From: Plantago elongata
Taxonomy: Eukaryota; Streptophyta; Magnoliopsida; Lamiales; Plantaginaceae
Assembly (NCBI GenBank): GCA_036897095.1
Contig: JAYMSP010001667.1
Location: forward strand, 1 to 29,846
Direction of reading: 5' to 3'
DNA length: 29,846 nucleotides
The first letter of the stretch is position 1; each line of letters begins with the position of its first letter. Below, piece by piece: positions 1 through 9,015 of the stretch. The position numbers were made by a program, and so were the translations under genes. The notes beneath the pieces are model-generated. The model made no database searches. It was given only the letters and a program-made list of their open reading frames with translations, and was not told where the DNA came from.

Positions 1-2
1 TA

Positions 3-1219
3 GACTTTGATGAGTCATATACACTATTTGCAAGATTGGATGCAATCAGACTATTTCTAGCCTTTGCAGCTCATAATGACTTTAAAGTATATCAGATGTA
101 TGTTAAAAGTGCATTTCTGAATGGTGAACATGCTGAGGATGTCTATGTTGATCAACCACTAGGCTTTGAAGTTTTCTCTAAAAGTAGGATGGTCTATAAG
201 TTACAAAAAGCTCTATATGGACTAAAACATGCTCTAAGAGCATGGTATGACACTTTAGCCAAATACCTTCTGGAAAGTGGTTTTAAGAAAGGTGAAGTTG
301 ATAAATATTGTTTATCTTAAACCATGATGGGAAACTACTTTTTGTTCAAATATATGTTGATGACATCTTATTTGGATCTAAAGACAAGCAACTTTGTGAT
401 GACTTTGCTGATCTCATGAAGAGCAGATTTGAGATGACCATGATGGGAGAATTGAATTATTTCCTAGGATTGTAAGTCAAGCAACTCAATAATGGAATAT
501 TAATTAGTCAAACAAAATATGCAAAGGATATGTTCAACAAGTTTAATCTGAAGTCTTCTAAAAAGAATGCCAAGATACCTATGAGCATAGGAATCAAAAT
601 AACTTATATTGAATATGATAAGAGTGTTGAAAAACATAAGTAGAGGAAGTTGATAGGTTCACTTCTCCACCTTATTGCAAGCAGACCTGATATTCAATAT
701 GCAGTATGTGTGAGTGCTAGATTTCAGACAAATCCCATGCAATCACACTACACCATTACTATGAATATATTAAGGTATGTCAAAGGTATTGTAGAAATTG
801 GACTGTGGTATCCTAAATAAAGTGGATTGAGTTTAGTTGGCTACTCAGATGCTGGATCAATGCGTGATAGAAAAAGTACTTCAGGCGCTTGTCAGTTTCT
901 AGGAACTAGACTTATCTCATGGTTTAGCATGAAGCAAAACTCAATTGCTACTTCTACCACAGAGGCTGAATATATTGTTGCTGGTTGTTGTGCTACTCAA
1001 ATACTATGGATACAACAACAACTTAGAGAGTATGGACTTAATGAAGAGAAAACTTCCATTTTCTGTGACAACACAAGTTCTATTGCGAAGTTCTATGCCA
1101 GAACTAAGCACATCAATGTTAGACACCACTTCACCAAGGACCATATTGAGAAAGGCAATATAGAGATTCTAAAAGTTGGTATAGAAGATCAACTTGCATA
1201 TATCTTCACTAAGACATAG
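3..1219 (+). pseudogene. Copia A pol fragment: reverse transcriptase and RNase H
   Basis: RT copies the element RNA into DNA and RNase H removes the RNA. The frame from base 3 carries the finger/palm motifs QMYVKSAFLNG and KALYGLKHALRAWYDTL. A one-base loss near 303-320, seen by comparison with Copia C, shifts the frame. The catalytic YVDD box is at 353-364 and reads on through FEMTMMGELNYFLGL, then a stop near 470, and SLLHLIASRPDIQYAV. RNase H (827-1219) shows the catalytic GYSDAG, STTEAEY and FCDNTSSI segments and the final HFTKDHIEKGNIEI. About 40 bases encoding the last pol residues, present in Copia C, are missing after 1215. With one frameshift and several stops it cannot make a full product. 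Confidence 0.9.
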
Positions 1220-1956
1220 TCAAGGGTTAATAGAGTTGCCGCAGAACTGAAAAGTTCTAAATCTCTAAAAGAGTATGTAAGAATAAGAGAAAAAGGAAAA
1301 CATGTTTCTGAAACGGATATTCAGATAACCTACATGGAAGAAAGGATGATAAGGTTTCTGAGATTTATGACTCAGAAAGCCTAAGATCTTCTGGAAAGAA
1401 ATGTCCAAAAAGATAGGTCGGTATATAGTCCATAAGTATATAAAACTAGAACTCAAATACTATGGACAGGTCAATTTCCAGTGGTAATTTCTGAAACCGG
1501 AATTCAGAAAACCATTTAAAGTCTTGAATTATGTGAGAACCAATAGTCGAACATTGTACGTATTTCTGAGAGTCAAACATATCTGGGTTTTTTTTTACCA
1601 TTTATATGATAAGTAACATAAAACAAGACTTGCTCTCCGAAATGAAAAGACCAAAGGTTTCTAGTTTCTCACACTAACAGTGACTTATAGATACATATTG
1701 TCAAAATTCATTAAGTGGACACGGGAACATTAGTTTATTGATATCATTGAAAAGATATTCAACTATAGCCCTTGATGAATAAACGTCTGATCTCAACAGG
1801 TGAGATTAAATCTCGGCAAGTAATGCTTGTTGCAAAAAGAGTCATGGCCCATATAGAATTTAATGCAAAGTAGAAACGAATACCACGTTGATGTGATGTA
1901 CACAAATAAACATACGAATTTCTATACGTATGTTGTATCTATGCAATTCTATCTTG
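1220..1956 (+). other. Spacer between RNase H and the 3' ORF in Copia A
   Basis: About 740 bases with no credible ORF. It aligns well to the minus-strand segment 21434-22128 of Copia C, for example at TCGGTATATAGTCCATA and GATAAGTAACATAAAA, so it is an old part of the element. Repeated TTTCTGA motifs occur along it (near 1303, 1356, 1488 and 1563). No polypurine tract or LTR edge is visible here. Confidence 0.7.
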
Positions 1957-1969
1957 CTATATATAAAGG
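1957..1969 (+). promoter_or_regulatory. TATA box upstream of the Copia A 3' ORF
   Basis: CTATATATAAAGG is a near-ideal plant TATA box, 193 bases before the ATG at 2162. The same box sits 193 bases before the start-equivalent codon in Copia C (21422-21433, minus). Conservation of box and spacing in two diverged copies supports a dedicated promoter for the 3' ORF, giving a 5' UTR of about 160 bases. The start site is inferred, not seen. Confidence 0.6.
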
Positions 1970-2161
1970 ATTCTGGTAAGAGAAAAACACTTTTACCAAA
2001 TTCAAAATTTTCACTTGCATCAAAACATCAAAAACTCTCTAAGTTTTCTGCAAATCATTATGTTAATCATCTGTTTTCTGTTTAGTCTTCTGAAAAGATA
2101 TACTAAGTTCTCTCGAATTCAAGCACTTCTTCTCTAATCTTACCAGTACTCTGTATAAGAG

Positions 2162-2650
2162 ATGGCACCCAGAAAGACCCCATCAAAGAACTCAGTTACG
2201 ATCGCTTCTTCTGCAGAAAAGCAAGGAGAAAAAGTTTTGCAAGTGTTGAACAAACTCTTGCTGGGTAACTTCAACCCAGAGGAATGGGCCTCCAGACTCA
2301 AAATGAATTGGGGAGCACATATGGTTGAAAACTACTTGAATGTGGCTATCTCTTCCACACCAGACATGAACTTGGTGGTGAGGATTCTATCCAAGGCTCA
2401 GATCAAGAAGTTCCTCTGTGCTACTCCTACTGGATTGTCTCTAGTTGATGTCTTAGAGTTTTACAACTCTTCCCATGTCTACGCCAAGATTATGAACAAT
2501 GTTGAGGAAACGTTCATGAAATCTCAGGTTCAAGGTGTAGAAATATATCTTGATTGTGACTCTTTCTGCAAAATATTCCGCCTCAGAAATCGTGGGACAA
2601 CTTATGAGATTAACACGAAAGACGATGAAAGTTCAGGATGTTTAAGACAT
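2162..2650 (+). pseudogene. Copia A 3' ORF, N-terminal part (truncated by LTR insertion)
   Basis: An open frame from ATG at 2162 begins MAPRKTPSKNS, a basic Ser/Thr-rich start, followed by a compact domain with LKMNWGAHMVENYLNVA, VDVLEFYNSS and VQGVEIYLDCDSFCKIFRL. It matches the minus-strand ORF at 20546-21229 of Copia C over about 160 residues at roughly 70% identity by eye. The G-V-E...F-x-I-F-x-L pattern recalls the 'putative plant transposon protein' type of domain found as extra ORFs in plant LTR elements; this is an impression, not a search result. Homology to Copia C stops near 2625, and the LTR start at 2651 truncates the frame. No signal peptide or membrane segment is visible. Its position corresponds to the Sirevirus envelope-like ORF. 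Confidence 0.75.
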
Positions 2651-3367
2651 TGTTGGAATTAATGTTGCTACAACAATGCCTACAACATCTACCAGTCCGG
2701 TTTTATGCACTTTAGGTTTAATCGGTTAATTACCAGTCTTCACTAACACATACCTAGTTTCACATGTGTTTAGTCTTTGTGTCTTACATGAGTCTTCTTA
2801 TATCAAGTGAGACACCATCGTTATCATATCTCAATAAGAGATCAAGATCGACTGATTCTTGGAGTGAACAAGAAGCAAAGGACTCTTGGTAGTTGAGATT
2901 TTGTGGACTCTTAAAGATAAGGATAAGCAACAAAACCCATGGGCTTGATCTGGTCAGATTGAACATCAATAAATACAAGATCGAGCTCATCGTGATGTGT
3001 ACTTTGTGAAAAGCAAGATCTCATTGCTATATCATAGATACTCTTCACGTTTTACTAGTCTTTATAATCTTCTAGCTAGGTCTTCTAGATAGATAGATTT
3101 TGAATAGAGTTTTTCTATTCTGACTAGTGTTTTGTGTTTAAGGTCTTTTAAATCTTTTTGTACATCCATTACTTATTTTAGTGGATATTTGCCGAGAGGC
3201 TATAACAAGTATATATCTATATACCTGCTAATATTACTTTCTTGTTGTTTTGTTTATTTTCGCTGCTCTGTTTCATACTCTGTTACATGCACTGTTGCAC
3301 CAACATTGGTACAAACATTAGTGAAAACAACATATTAGTACAAAAGTCCTTGTCCTATATTCTTTCA
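2651..3367 (+). repeat. 5' LTR of Copia B
   Basis: The segment starts TGTTGGAATTAATG, ends ...ATTCTTTCA, and is followed two bases later by a primer-site-like sequence, giving a TG...CA LTR of 717 bases. The five bases before it (GACAT, 2646-2650) are a candidate target duplication that cannot be verified because the 3' end is missing. Contains no convincing ORF; AT-rich, with TATATATCTATATACC near 3210. Confidence 0.6.
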
Positions 3368-3369
3368 AT

Positions 3370-3382
3370 TGGCATCAAGAGC
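3370..3382 (+). other. Primer binding site of Copia B (diverged initiator-Met type)
   Basis: TGGCATCAAGAGC differs from the common plant initiator-Met site TGGTATCAGAGC by one substitution and one inserted A. It sits directly after the LTR end, where minus-strand DNA synthesis is primed. Confidence 0.6.
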
Positions 3383-3427
3383 CAACTACCTAACTGATTG
3401 GTGTGATGGAATTTTTTACTTGCTAAG

Positions 3428-4848
3428 ATGGATCCCCATAATCCACTTTCGAATAGGTTACCAATTTTAGATGGTTCAAACTATCACTATTAGAGCATTC
3501 GTCTAAGGACGCATATCAAATCCATTGATACACGTGCTTGGAAAACTATTGTAGAGGGTTACAAACTTTCACGACAATGGCCTGACAAAGACGGGGATGT
3601 TATTAACAAACCCGAAAGTTCATGGATTGAGGATGATTGGAAAGAGTCTTCTTATAGTGAGAAGGCTCTCAATGCAATCTTTTGCAATATTGACCCTAAC
3701 ATGTTTAGGCTCATTCTAAATTATACAACTACTAATCATGCTTGGGACATCCTACAAAATCATTGTGAGGGTGACTCAAGTGTACGTGAGAGCAAAACCA
3801 AGATGCTTCTAAGCAAATTTGAGACTATGAGAATGGAGGAAACCGAGACCATCAAATCTTTGAGAGGATATTGGACATCTCCAATGAGTGCCAAATTCTT
3901 GAAGAAACACTCTCCAATAAGCAACTTGTTTACAAGGCTACTTGATCTCTGTCTTCTAGATTTGCTAGCAAGAGGTACATATTGGAAGATACTCAAAACA
4001 TAGCCACAATGGACTTCCATGTTCTCATGAACGATCTCAAAAACCATGAGATGTCTCTCAATGAGGAAGTACCACCAAAAAACGAAGCCATTTCTCTTCA
4101 TATCAAATCCAAAGGATCTGAGGATTTCAATGATAATGAGGAAGAAATGTCCTTGGTTACCTTTCAAAGAAAATATGATTCCCTAGTCAAAAGGTTTAAC
4201 AAAGGGAAACTCTTAGGGGGCCCGAGTTCCTCATTTCCTCCCTCTGGTAGGCAAAGTCCTAGAAAGCCATTCAATCAAGCTAAACTTGATCCAAAACTCT
4301 TCGAAAAAGTTCAATGCTTTGAGTACAAATGATGGGGTCACTACCAAAATGAGTGTGCAAACACTCTAAGGAAGAAATGAAAGTCATTTTGGGTGATTTT
4401 GAATGAAGTTGAGGTTTCATATTATGAAGCCAATGACTCTGACAAATGTGAGGGTTCAGATCAGCATGTCATCGCTCTCTCAACTTAGGTTACTAGTCGG
4501 AATACCGAAAAACAATATGTGAGTCACTGTGATAGTCATAGTGAGACCATTAGTGATAGGAACAATATCTGCAAACTTGTAGTGTATCTTGGATACAACA
4601 ATCTAGATAATTCAGAGAACTATTTCTCTGATGAGCATGGATCTACGGACCACTTGATTATGAATTACCATTGTTTGCATGGATCTCTTATGTCTGACAC
4701 AGGTACTCATCCAGGTCAAGATGTAGGTCTTGATCAACTAATCATTGAATTACATGCTATGTCTGAAGATATTATGCTGAAGTACAAAGAGATGAAGAGG
4801 TCCATCAAACCTCTGGAGAAGGAGAATGCTGAACTCAAGACTCACTAG
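3428..4848 (+). pseudogene. Copia B gag (decayed)
   Basis: The frame starts MDPHNPLSNRLPILDGSNYHY and hits a TAG at 3491 where relatives have Trp. It continues as a UBN2/copia-type gag core (ALNAIFCNID, AWDILQNHCEG, VRESKTKMLLSKFE at 3670-3830). Frameshifts near 3860 and 3960 move the homology to the frame containing EDTQNIATMDFHVLMNDL. A CCHC knuckle remnant is at 4315-4356, reading CFEYK-stop-WGHYQNEC: the second Cys is Tyr and a stop interrupts it. Further on (4519-4848) is an acidic, coiled-coil-like tail ending SIKPLEKENAELKTH, as in long Sirevirus gags. It would package the RNA if intact; here it is broken by stops and shifts. Confidence 0.8.
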
Positions 4849-5194
4849 TTGAGTTAGAGGTCTTGTTGACCGAGATAGATGCTAGAATCCAGGAATTGAC
4901 CACCAAGCTAGAAAAGGCCGAGGGAATACATGTACAGTTGCATTAAAGAGTTCCATAGAACAAGGTAATGAAGGGACTAAAGGTCTTGGTTTCACAAATC
5001 CTACTGTTAATATTTCTACACCTGTTAAAGAAGAACAAACAAAGAAAACCTTTGTGTGTCAATTTTTTCTAAGACCAGGACATAAGAAACGATACTACTA
5101 TCTTTTGAAAAACAGGAAAAAATTAGCAAGTGTTGCAACAATTGTTGCAACCAATGTTACTACAACAGTGGCAGCAACATGAGCTGAACAGAAG
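4849..5194 (+). other. gag-protease linker of Copia B
   Basis: Decayed coding sequence continuing the gag coiled coil (LEVLLTEIDARIQELTTKLEKAEG from 4856), then a stretch with stops in all frames. The 5130-5180 part carries repeated GTTGCAAC-like units that would encode a Val/Ala/Thr-rich linker. Confidence 0.5.
5132..5151. repeat. Perfect 20-bp palindrome
   Basis: GTTGCAACAATTGTTGCAAC equals its own reverse complement. It lies in the gag-protease linker of Copia B and is made of two copies of the self-complementary GTTGCAAC around AATT. A role is not evident; simple repetition of a Val/Ala/Thr-coding unit may explain it. Confidence 0.9.
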
Positions 5195-5599
5195 ATGAAA
5201 TATAAAGGTAAGAACGTTTGGGTACCTAGAACTCATGATAAACAGGCTGAATTGAATATGAAATATAATGTAGTTTTATCTGCATTAAGTGATCATCATG
5301 AAACTATTTGGTACTTTGATAGTGGTTTCTCGAGACATATGACAAGAACAAAGAAGAACTTGATAAACTTTGTTGCACAACGGACAAGGAAGCTTACATA
5401 TGGTGGAGGCACACAAGGTAAAGTGCTTGGTATGGGTACCCTCATACTTGAAGGTTGCCCTCCCTTACAAGATGTTCTTCTTATTAAGGGACTAACCAAA
5501 AATCTTTTGAGTATAAGCCATATAAGTGATGATGGTATGAAAGTCTACTTTGACAAGGAGATCTGTCTAGGTTCAATAAGGTTTATGAGTGTATCATGA
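5195..5599 (+). pseudogene. Copia B aspartic protease
   Basis: Retroviral-type aspartic protease that would process the gag-pol polyprotein. The open frame holds VWVPR, then WYFDSGFSRHMT, with catalytic Asp-Ser-Gly at about 5317-5325. The usual Cys after DSG in this lineage is Phe. Later LTYGGGTQGKVLGMGTL and VLLIKGLTKNLLSISHISD match the copia gag-pre-integrase region. The frame ends at 5599, where integrase should follow; integrase is absent. Confidence 0.85.
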
Positions 5600-5723
5600 T
5601 AGGAGAAAGATCTTATGATAACTGCTAATCCTATGTGACTCTGTTCATTGTGATCACTCTAAGTTTGCAGATAAGCATTCGATTGAACAGAATGTTCGAT
5701 CTCATAAGGAGGGTTTCAAACAA

Positions 5724-6425
5724 TTGATGGAACGTCTTGATCTAGACTGCTCTAAGACCTGCACTTCACCTATGGTCACTACTGTAAAATCCCAGGCTGA
5801 TACCACTATGGTTGAAACTATGACTATCACTGTTGGATCAACACTGTACAAGTCAATGAGAGTGGAACTCATGTGTTTGTCTGCCAGAAGATCAGGAAGT
5901 ATGCTCTTTGATGTACTCATCTACAAGGTATCAATCGTATATCTACTCTCTGCACATTTCTTTAGCTAACAATATTCTGGAGTACATGTTTGGAACCATA
6001 AGCTCAGGATCATGCTATACTGTTGAAACTAACAATAAACTCCTTGGGTTTAATGACTCAAATTGTGCTGAGAACACTGACCATCAAAGATCCATGAGTA
6101 ATGGATGCTTTTATTTAAGGAGAAATCTGGTCTCATGGTATAGCAAGAAACGTTACTGATGTGTCGTATTCACTAATGAGTCAAAGGGTGACTCTATGGA
6201 TAGTTATGTCACTCAGCTTGATTGGGTCAACAATGTGCTACTTGGTAAAAAGATATTGAGTGACGCATTATGTGATACCCTTAGTGCCAAATGCATTGCC
6301 AGGAATCCAAACATCAATCATGTAGACACTAGTTACCGTGTACTCAAAAGCTCAGATATGAACCAGCATCTAGACACTAACAGATCCTTCAAACCTAGAA
6401 GAGCTCTAGATTTGGACATATATTA
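5724..6425 (+). pseudogene. Copia B RT C-terminal end and RNase H remnant
   Basis: Weak but ordered homology. SKTCTSPMVTTVK and STLYKSMRVEL (5750-5870) correspond to the RT region preceding the RPDI motif. LEYMFGTISSGSCY (about 5970-6025) matches the connection, and LLGFNDSN, SNGCFYLRRNLVSWYSKK (6040-6155) match RNase H, followed by TQLDWVNNVL and NPNINHVDTSYRVLKS to 6425. Several shifts and a stop at 6157 inactivate it. Everything between protease (5599) and the RT end is compressed into about 120 bases, so a deletion of integrase and the RT core is inferred. Confidence 0.65.
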
Positions 6426-6508
6426 GGAGCACTGCCACTACCACTTTAATTCTTCTCTACTTCTAGTTTGTGTCTAGGATAGTGCTAATGGTTTGGTCTA
6501 TTAGTTTT

Positions 6509-6510
<2 letters not shown>

Positions 6511-6561
<51 letters not shown>
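6511..6561. repeat. (TC)n microsatellite
   Basis: 51 bases of uninterrupted TC dinucleotide repeat, just after the RNase H remnant of Copia B. Any Ser-Leu-rich ORF over it is an artefact. Confidence 0.97.
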
Positions 6562-6564
<3 letters not shown>

Positions 6565-7657
6565 CTCTCAAGTATTGTGGGTGTCCTGTTTGACTAATTT
6601 TATCCTCTCCTTTGCACTATTTTTGAAGCAACTAAAAGAGCCCAATGTTCGCCAAATAGAGAGCCCAATGAAGGCCAACCAAGAAGAGTCCAATGGGGAC
6701 CATGTTTTGTTGTGACTTTGCTATGGGTAGCACTGGTACTGTTGCAATCCACTCGATTCTTTAAGACTACATTGAGTCATATATATTTTGTGCACTCAGT
6801 TCTATTAGAGACACCCAATTACTATGCTATGAGTCGTGTGTCTGGCTTCACTCCGTATAAGCCAAAGCTTTGGATGAGATTCATGTGCGTTCCAATAATT
6901 TGACATGGTTCGCCGACTCAAAGTAACCTATGGGTTGTCCGCATAGAGGCCTCAACTAAGTTTCTTTGTTTTAATTTACATTTGAGGAGTAAGATAGGGA
7001 CTAGATCCCATTGCTTGTGGTCTTGGTTTGAGTAAGCTTGTGACTTGATTTAATTGATTGATCATATCTGTCTGCACTATAGAATAGAGTGTCTAGAGCC
7101 TAATTTTAGGGGGAGTCTTTATTTGGTATGCCAATCTATAGGATGGGAATGGGTGTTGGTGTATTTGTTGTTGACACTGTTTGTCTCACAGTGAATATGA
7201 TACTTGCAGTTTTGCTCAACCTCTACCATGATATCAAGAGTTTTCTTAAATTTGAATATCTGTTATAACTCGGTGTCTGGAGAGAATTGTGTGTTCTTTT
7301 GCACTGTTTGACAATTTGTTCCTTGATTACTCATAATCTTGTATCTTATAAGTCCGAATTATGATATGTTTCAGAAATATGTAGCATGATTAAAGTGCAG
7401 GGATAGGTAATGATTCATCTCGGATTTGATGCATGAGAGAACTTACGTGTTTCCAAAGTCCAAAGACTGACAGGCATTCGTATTTGAATTAATGAATGAC
7501 TCTTCGAATTCCGGGTTCTTCTCCTTTCCTTCTCTCTTTGTCTTTCTTTTTAAACTGTGTGATTTTCCTTGTGTCTCTCAAAATTCTATTCACCTCCTCT
7601 CTCACACCACCATCAAATCCTTCTCTCTGATCTAACTCCTTGTGTGCTTAATACCCC
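6562..7657 (+). other. Copia B spacer between pol and 3' ORF, with polypurine-like tract
   Basis: About 1.1 kb without a supported gene. AGGGGGAG at 7108-7115 resembles a copia polypurine tract, but the sequence after it does not match the LTR at 2651, so it is either an internal tract or a remnant of a different LTR. The last 140 bases (7518-7657) are strongly CT-rich, like a plant 5' leader, and end at the ATG of the next ORF. Confidence 0.4.
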
Positions 7658-8077
7658 ATGGATCCCGATACCCAAGCTGCCGAGGCCCATCCCCAATTAT
7701 CTTCATCTCCCATCTCTCCTAACCCCAACCCTCATCAGACTTCTCCCACCACGGGGTCTACTGAGCTAAACTCAAGAGGATCTCCTGTAGGAGTTAATTA
7801 TCAGCGTAGGAAGAAGGGGACTCCTGCTTCCCCTCCGGAAGCTCAGTTAACATCGGCTGTCCCAAGCTCTAATTTAGGAGGCGACGATGGTGCAATGGAG
7901 GAGGCGACTAAGCCGACAAAGAAGCACAAAGGTTGTGCTCTGCGTGCCTTGTTTGCCCAGCGTATTGCGGAGGAAGAAGTGTCTGAGGAAGAACCGGCAC
8001 CTGCTGCTGAAAGTCAGGATGATGTTGATGACACTGTGAGTGACACATTTGCTGCCTCTGTGACAGAAACCTCCTAA
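7658..8077 (+). CDS. Copia B 3' ORF, N-terminal part, unknown product
   Basis: A 139-codon open frame with start context ACCCCATGGATCC, after a CT-rich leader. It starts MDPDTQAAEAHPQLSSS. The first 70 residues are Pro/Ser-rich and disordered, with a basic patch QRRKKG at about residue 50. KPTKKHKGCALRALFAQRIAEEE follows at about 85-108, then an acidic tail. Coding-like sequence continues past the TAA into EDMGTKDMEVDEKESS before the gypsy LTR begins near 8146, so the ORF is truncated. It lies downstream of the RNase H remnant on the same strand, as the 3' ORF does in Copia A and C, but shows no sequence similarity to that ORF. I do not recognise a family; an element-borne ORF is more likely than a host gene. 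Confidence 0.5.
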   Translation: MDPDTQAAEAHPQLSSSPISPNPNPHQTSPTTGSTELNSRGSPVGVNYQRRKKGTPASPPEAQLTSAVPSSNLGGDDGAMEEATKPTKKHKGCALRALFAQRIAEEEVSEEEPAPAAESQDDVDDTVSDTFAASVTETS

Positions 8078-8145
8078 GACCACACAGAAACTGAGGATAT
8101 GGGAACAAAGGATATGGAGGTAGATGAGAAAGAGTCCTCTACAGG

Positions 8146-8412
8146 CATGATTATCCTCACTGAGTCTTTATGACTGACACTGTCCTATTTAATAATGCTT
8201 TTCCCAGGACAAGAGCATGAAGAAAGGTCAGGGTAGATAGGCTGACAGTCTGGTTGTAGACACCGTACTCCGCTGCTACTCGATAGATGTGTGTATTTAC
8301 AGTTAAATTATATCTTATATCTGGGGTCTGTAATAACTATTATTTTCGATATATCAATGCATTTGGAAGTTCGGCATGTTCCTTGATGTCCAAACCAGAC
8401 CGGGGCCTTACA
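8146..8412 (+). repeat. 5' LTR tail of G1 (last 267 bases)
   Basis: Aligns to 15310-15578 of the 3' LTR from ATTATCCTCACTGAGTCTTT through ACCGGGGCCTTACA. Homology stops abruptly at the boundary with the Copia B 3' ORF; GCATG-like bases are shared near the breakpoint. The missing upstream 2.5 kb includes the promoter. Confidence 0.9.
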
Positions 8413-8415
8413 GAG

Positions 8416-8427
8416 TGGTATCAGAGC
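8416..8427 (+). other. Primer binding site of G1 (initiator-Met tRNA)
   Basis: TGGTATCAGAGC is the standard plant initiator-Met primer site, three bases (GAG) after the LTR end. The same spacing occurs in G2. Confidence 0.92.
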
Positions 8428-8810
8428 CCGGTTTGGACCATTAGGACTGTGACGCACTTTCAAATACCAACTCCTATAATATTTTCAAAAATGGGGAGAG
8501 AGACACATAATTATGCACTATTATTATCTATCTTTACTGACTTCGACAAATGGATGACAACGGAAGCCGTGATTGGGAGAATGAGAGGAACTACATATAG
8601 TCATGGATCGATGAAGCCCATGCTGGGTGAATGCTCACCCGGCAAGTGACGGAACGTTTGGAGGCCGAGCGGAGGGCCCGAGCTCGTGGTCGGTAGCGCC
8701 TCATGTTGTGGAACATAGGATGAACTCCATTCAGAACGAGGTGGGACATGTGTGGACCGAGTTGTCCGAGATCGAGCGTGCCTTTGATGATCCACCCCCG
8801 CCACCTCCAG
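8428..8810 (+). other. Leader / gag-like segment of G1
   Basis: The first 110 bases are homologous to the G2 leader (GACGCACTT, ATGGGGAGAG, ACACATAATTATGCA). The rest contains a GC-richer part with fragments such as TERLEAERRARARG in one frame, which resembles Arg/Glu-rich gag of some gypsy elements, but stops interrupt it. It ends ...CCACCTCCAG, immediately joined to a second LTR tail. Confidence 0.5.
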
Positions 8811-9015
8811 GGATAGAGCACGAAGAAAGGTCAGGGTAAATAGGCTGACATACTGATTGTAGACACCGTACTCCACTGCTACTCGATAGACGTGTGTATT
8901 TACTGTTAAATTATAACTTATATTTGGGGTCTGTAATAACTATTATTTTCGATATATCAATGTATTTGGAAATTCGACATGTTCCTTGACATCTGGACCA
9001 GACCGGGGCCTTACA
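8811..9015 (+). repeat. Second LTR tail, followed by a truncated primer site
   Basis: A second copy of the last 205 bases of the LTR (GAAGAAAGGTCAGGG to CCGGGGCCTTACA), then GAG and TGGTATCA (9019-9026), where the primer site breaks off. It starts at the position that aligns to 15373 in the 3' LTR, the base after a strong splice-acceptor-like TTTTTCCCAG. Confidence 0.9.

Larger units (their letters stand above)
1..2650 (+). mobile_element. Copia A: 3' part of a Sirevirus-type Ty1/copia retrotransposon
   Basis: The segment enters from the left edge inside reverse transcriptase and continues through RNase H, a non-coding spacer and the start of an additional 3' ORF. RT and RNase H wording (MMGELNYFLGL, RKSTSGACQFLG) is typical of the Sirevirus (SIRE) lineage. 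The same order occurs on the minus strand in Copia C (15579-23350), and the spacer is clearly homologous between them, so the 3' ORF belongs to the family. The right end is where a new LTR (TGTTGGAATT...) interrupts the ORF at 2651. Gag, protease and integrase would lie left of the window. Confidence 0.85.
2651..8145 (+). mobile_element. Copia B: nested, internally deleted Ty1/copia element
   Basis: In order: LTR, primer site, gag, protease, RT end with RNase H, a non-coding spacer, then a 3' ORF. It begins inside the 3' ORF of Copia A, so it inserted later. Integrase and most of RT are missing. No 3' LTR matching 2651-3367 was found before the gypsy LTR starts near 8146, so its 3' end has been lost by recombination. 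Membership of the part after 6430 rests on order and strand only. Confidence 0.65.

Noticed and set aside
5132..5151. 20-bp palindrome as an operator or hairpin
   Set aside because: It lies in repetitive Val/Ala/Thr-coding sequence of a decayed gag, and plant elements have no known operator of this kind.
6470..6715. 81-codon ORF with a Ser-Leu repeat
   Set aside because: The repeat is the translation of the (TC)n microsatellite at 6511-6561.
7108..7130. AGGGGGAG followed by possible 3' LTR of Copia B
   Set aside because: The following sequence does not match the 5' LTR (2651-3367), so a 3' LTR cannot be claimed; recorded only as a purine tract.
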